This document shows, piece by piece, positions 6,512 to 7,306 of a DNA stretch of 7,306 bases. The notes under the pieces are model-generated. The model ran no database searches. It saw only the letters and a list, made by a program, of their open reading frames with translations, and had not been told where the DNA came from. The position numbers and the translations under genes were made by a program. This DNA is from Gp13-AA77 sp036521995 (GTDB lineage Bacteria > Acidobacteriota > Terriglobia > UBA7540): contig DATDGR010000256.1 in assembly GCA_036521995.1 (NCBI GenBank), positions 1 to 7,306 on the forward strand. The letters run 5' to 3'. Each line of letters starts with the position of its first letter. Position 1 is the first letter of the stretch.

Positions 6512-6517
6512 CAATTG

Positions 6518-7021
6518 ATGCGGAAAATTGGCGGGTCACCCGGCATTGTGGCGAGTTTCTTGTTGGTGCTTCTGGCGGCTTCCAGTGTGGCAGCGCGGGG
6601 ACAGAGCAACCCGGTGCCACTCGTCAATGAGCCCTTGGTGCCCGGTTCGGCCGTGCCTGGAGGCAAGAGCTTCACCTTAACCGTCAACGGCACTGGCTTT
6701 GCCCGAGGAGCATCGGTGAACTGGAACGGATCGCCGTTGCTCACGGTGGTGAATAACCAGGGCAAGCTGACGGCAACCGTTCCGGCGGCGGCCATCGCCA
6801 CGGTGGGAACCGCCTACGTGACCGTGACCAATCCGGGCGCGGCCGAGGCTTCAAACACGGTGCTCTTTCCTATCGCCCAGCCAAGCGCCACAATTGCGTT
6901 TGCCGGCTCCAATGTGGCCACCTTAAGTAGTCCGGTGGTCTTGGGTGTAGCGGACTTTAACGGCGACGGCTATCTGGACATTGCGTTGGTAACAATATAC
7001 TTCGCTGACAAAATGTGGTAA
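6518..7021 (+). CDS. secreted IPT/TIG-domain protein truncated at its first FG-GAP repeat (167 residues)
   Basis: Intact relatives are long secreted or surface proteins in which an immunoglobulin-like IPT/TIG domain precedes FG-GAP/VCBS beta-propeller repeats; binding or adhesion is the usual guess. Seen: a signal peptide (about 1-29, hydrophobic core ASFLLVLLAASSVAA); an IPT/TIG domain (about 31-119) with FTLTVNGTGFARGASVNWNG and AYVTVTNPG; then the opening of an FG-GAP repeat with the calcium-loop sequence DFNGDGYLD (146-154) followed by IALV. After V158 (codon ending 6990) the protein continues with nine unrelated residues and stops at 7019-7021. A propeller needs several such repeats, so this is almost certainly a broken gene. 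The ATG at 6518 is well supported by its Shine-Dalgarno. GC content falls after 6990, which suggests a junction rather than a point mutation; the other frames do not restore an FG-GAP continuation. Confidence 0.8.
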   Translation: MRKIGGSPGIVASFLLVLLAASSVAARGQSNPVPLVNEPLVPGSAVPGGKSFTLTVNGTGFARGASVNWNGSPLLTVVNNQGKLTATVPAAAIATVGTAYVTVTNPGAAEASNTVLFPIAQPSATIAFAGSNVATLSSPVVLGVADFNGDGYLDIALVTIYFADKMW

Positions 7022-7031
7022 AGCTGTTGTT

Positions 7032-7301
7032 GTGGCATTACCCGACATAAGCGGAATTTCTCTTAAAATCGAGAGGGCCTGCAAGCAACTCGATGCGCTC
7101 AAGGAGGAAATGGCTGTTTTCCTCAAGGATGGAAACCCTTACGAACCTGCGATCCATTTCCACACGACACAGTTCAAGGATAGAGGAAAATTGCTTGGAT
7201 GCGCCACTCGCTTTACAATCCGAATGCTCATCAACAAACCCTGCGAACCTATGTGGGGAGTAAAGATCGGGAGGGTGCCCCAAGTTCCGTTAGAGGTTTG
7301 A
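7032..7301 (+). CDS. small hypothetical protein, resembling the N-terminus of an uncharacterised family; possibly frameshifted
   Basis: The 89-codon frame starts with GTG (MALPDISGISLKIERACKQL) and has no Shine-Dalgarno. The pattern KIERACKQLDALKEEMAVFL, then NPYEP, then INKPCEPMWGVKIG resembles, from memory, uncharacterised bacterial proteins that begin KxERAxxHLxxLxxExxxFL...PY and continue past WGxxIGD with a conserved HNLRSALDHL block. Here that block is absent: after WGVKIG the frame gives RVPQVPLEV and stops. One base less in the G run near 7269-7271 would instead read GEGAPSSVRGLSD, open to the end of the window, so a frameshift is possible. The region is about 45% G/C (27 of 60 bases at both 7021-7080 and 7141-7200), unlike the genes to the left, which suggests transferred DNA. 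Function unknown. Confidence 0.45.
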   Translation: MALPDISGISLKIERACKQLDALKEEMAVFLKDGNPYEPAIHFHTTQFKDRGKLLGCATRFTIRMLINKPCEPMWGVKIGRVPQVPLEV

Positions 7302-7306
7302 GCGAC

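Noticed and set aside
6202..6801. A minus-strand open frame of 199 codons crossing the IPT gene leader
   Set aside because: Its first part is antisense to the IPT domain and the rest reads as low-complexity sequence without a known domain or start site.

Overview
The window is GC-rich bacterial DNA, most probably from an Acidobacteriota (Terriglobia-type) genome. This is inferred from a combination of protein types: a futalosine-pathway MqnD homologue, very long secreted TPR proteins, a TPR protein with a carboxypeptidase-regulatory-like domain and a LolA-like C-terminus, a secreted TonB-C protein with a duplicated '(E)RRGIDFxPT' module, and an IPT/TIG plus FG-GAP protein. No ribosomal RNA or other strict taxonomic marker is present.

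Layout. Positions 1-447 (minus strand) hold the N-terminal half of an mqnD homologue that runs off the left edge. A 271-base divergent intergenic region (448-718) has promoter-like sequence in both directions. Positions 719-2923 (plus) encode a secreted protein of 18 in-phase 34-residue TPRs. It is followed 20 bases later (or with a 4-base overlap, depending on the start) by a second secreted TPR protein at 2944-4869 that ends in a LolA-like domain; the two form a likely operon. Converging on it is a secreted TonB C-terminal-domain protein (5730-4966, minus), with about 96 bases and two weak hairpins between the stops.

Positions 5731-6517 contain no convincing gene. They hold a cluster of degenerate short repeats built on TTGGCTTTGG (5937-6150) in AT-richer sequence, and then the leader of the next gene. 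Positions 6518-7021 encode a secreted IPT/TIG protein that loses homology just as its first FG-GAP repeat begins (about 6990). The sequence then drops to about 45% GC and carries a short unrelated reading frame (7032-7301). That frame resembles the N-terminus of a family of uncharacterised proteins and may itself be frameshifted near 7270.

Functionally, apart from mqnD (menaquinone synthesis, cytoplasmic), every recognised gene encodes a protein with an export signal, so this is mainly a cell-envelope locus. No defence system, CRISPR array, tRNA, rRNA or complete mobile element was seen. The most notable items are the broken junction near 6990, the degenerate repeat cluster, the multi-domain TPR/LolA-like protein and the duplicated module in the TonB-like protein.
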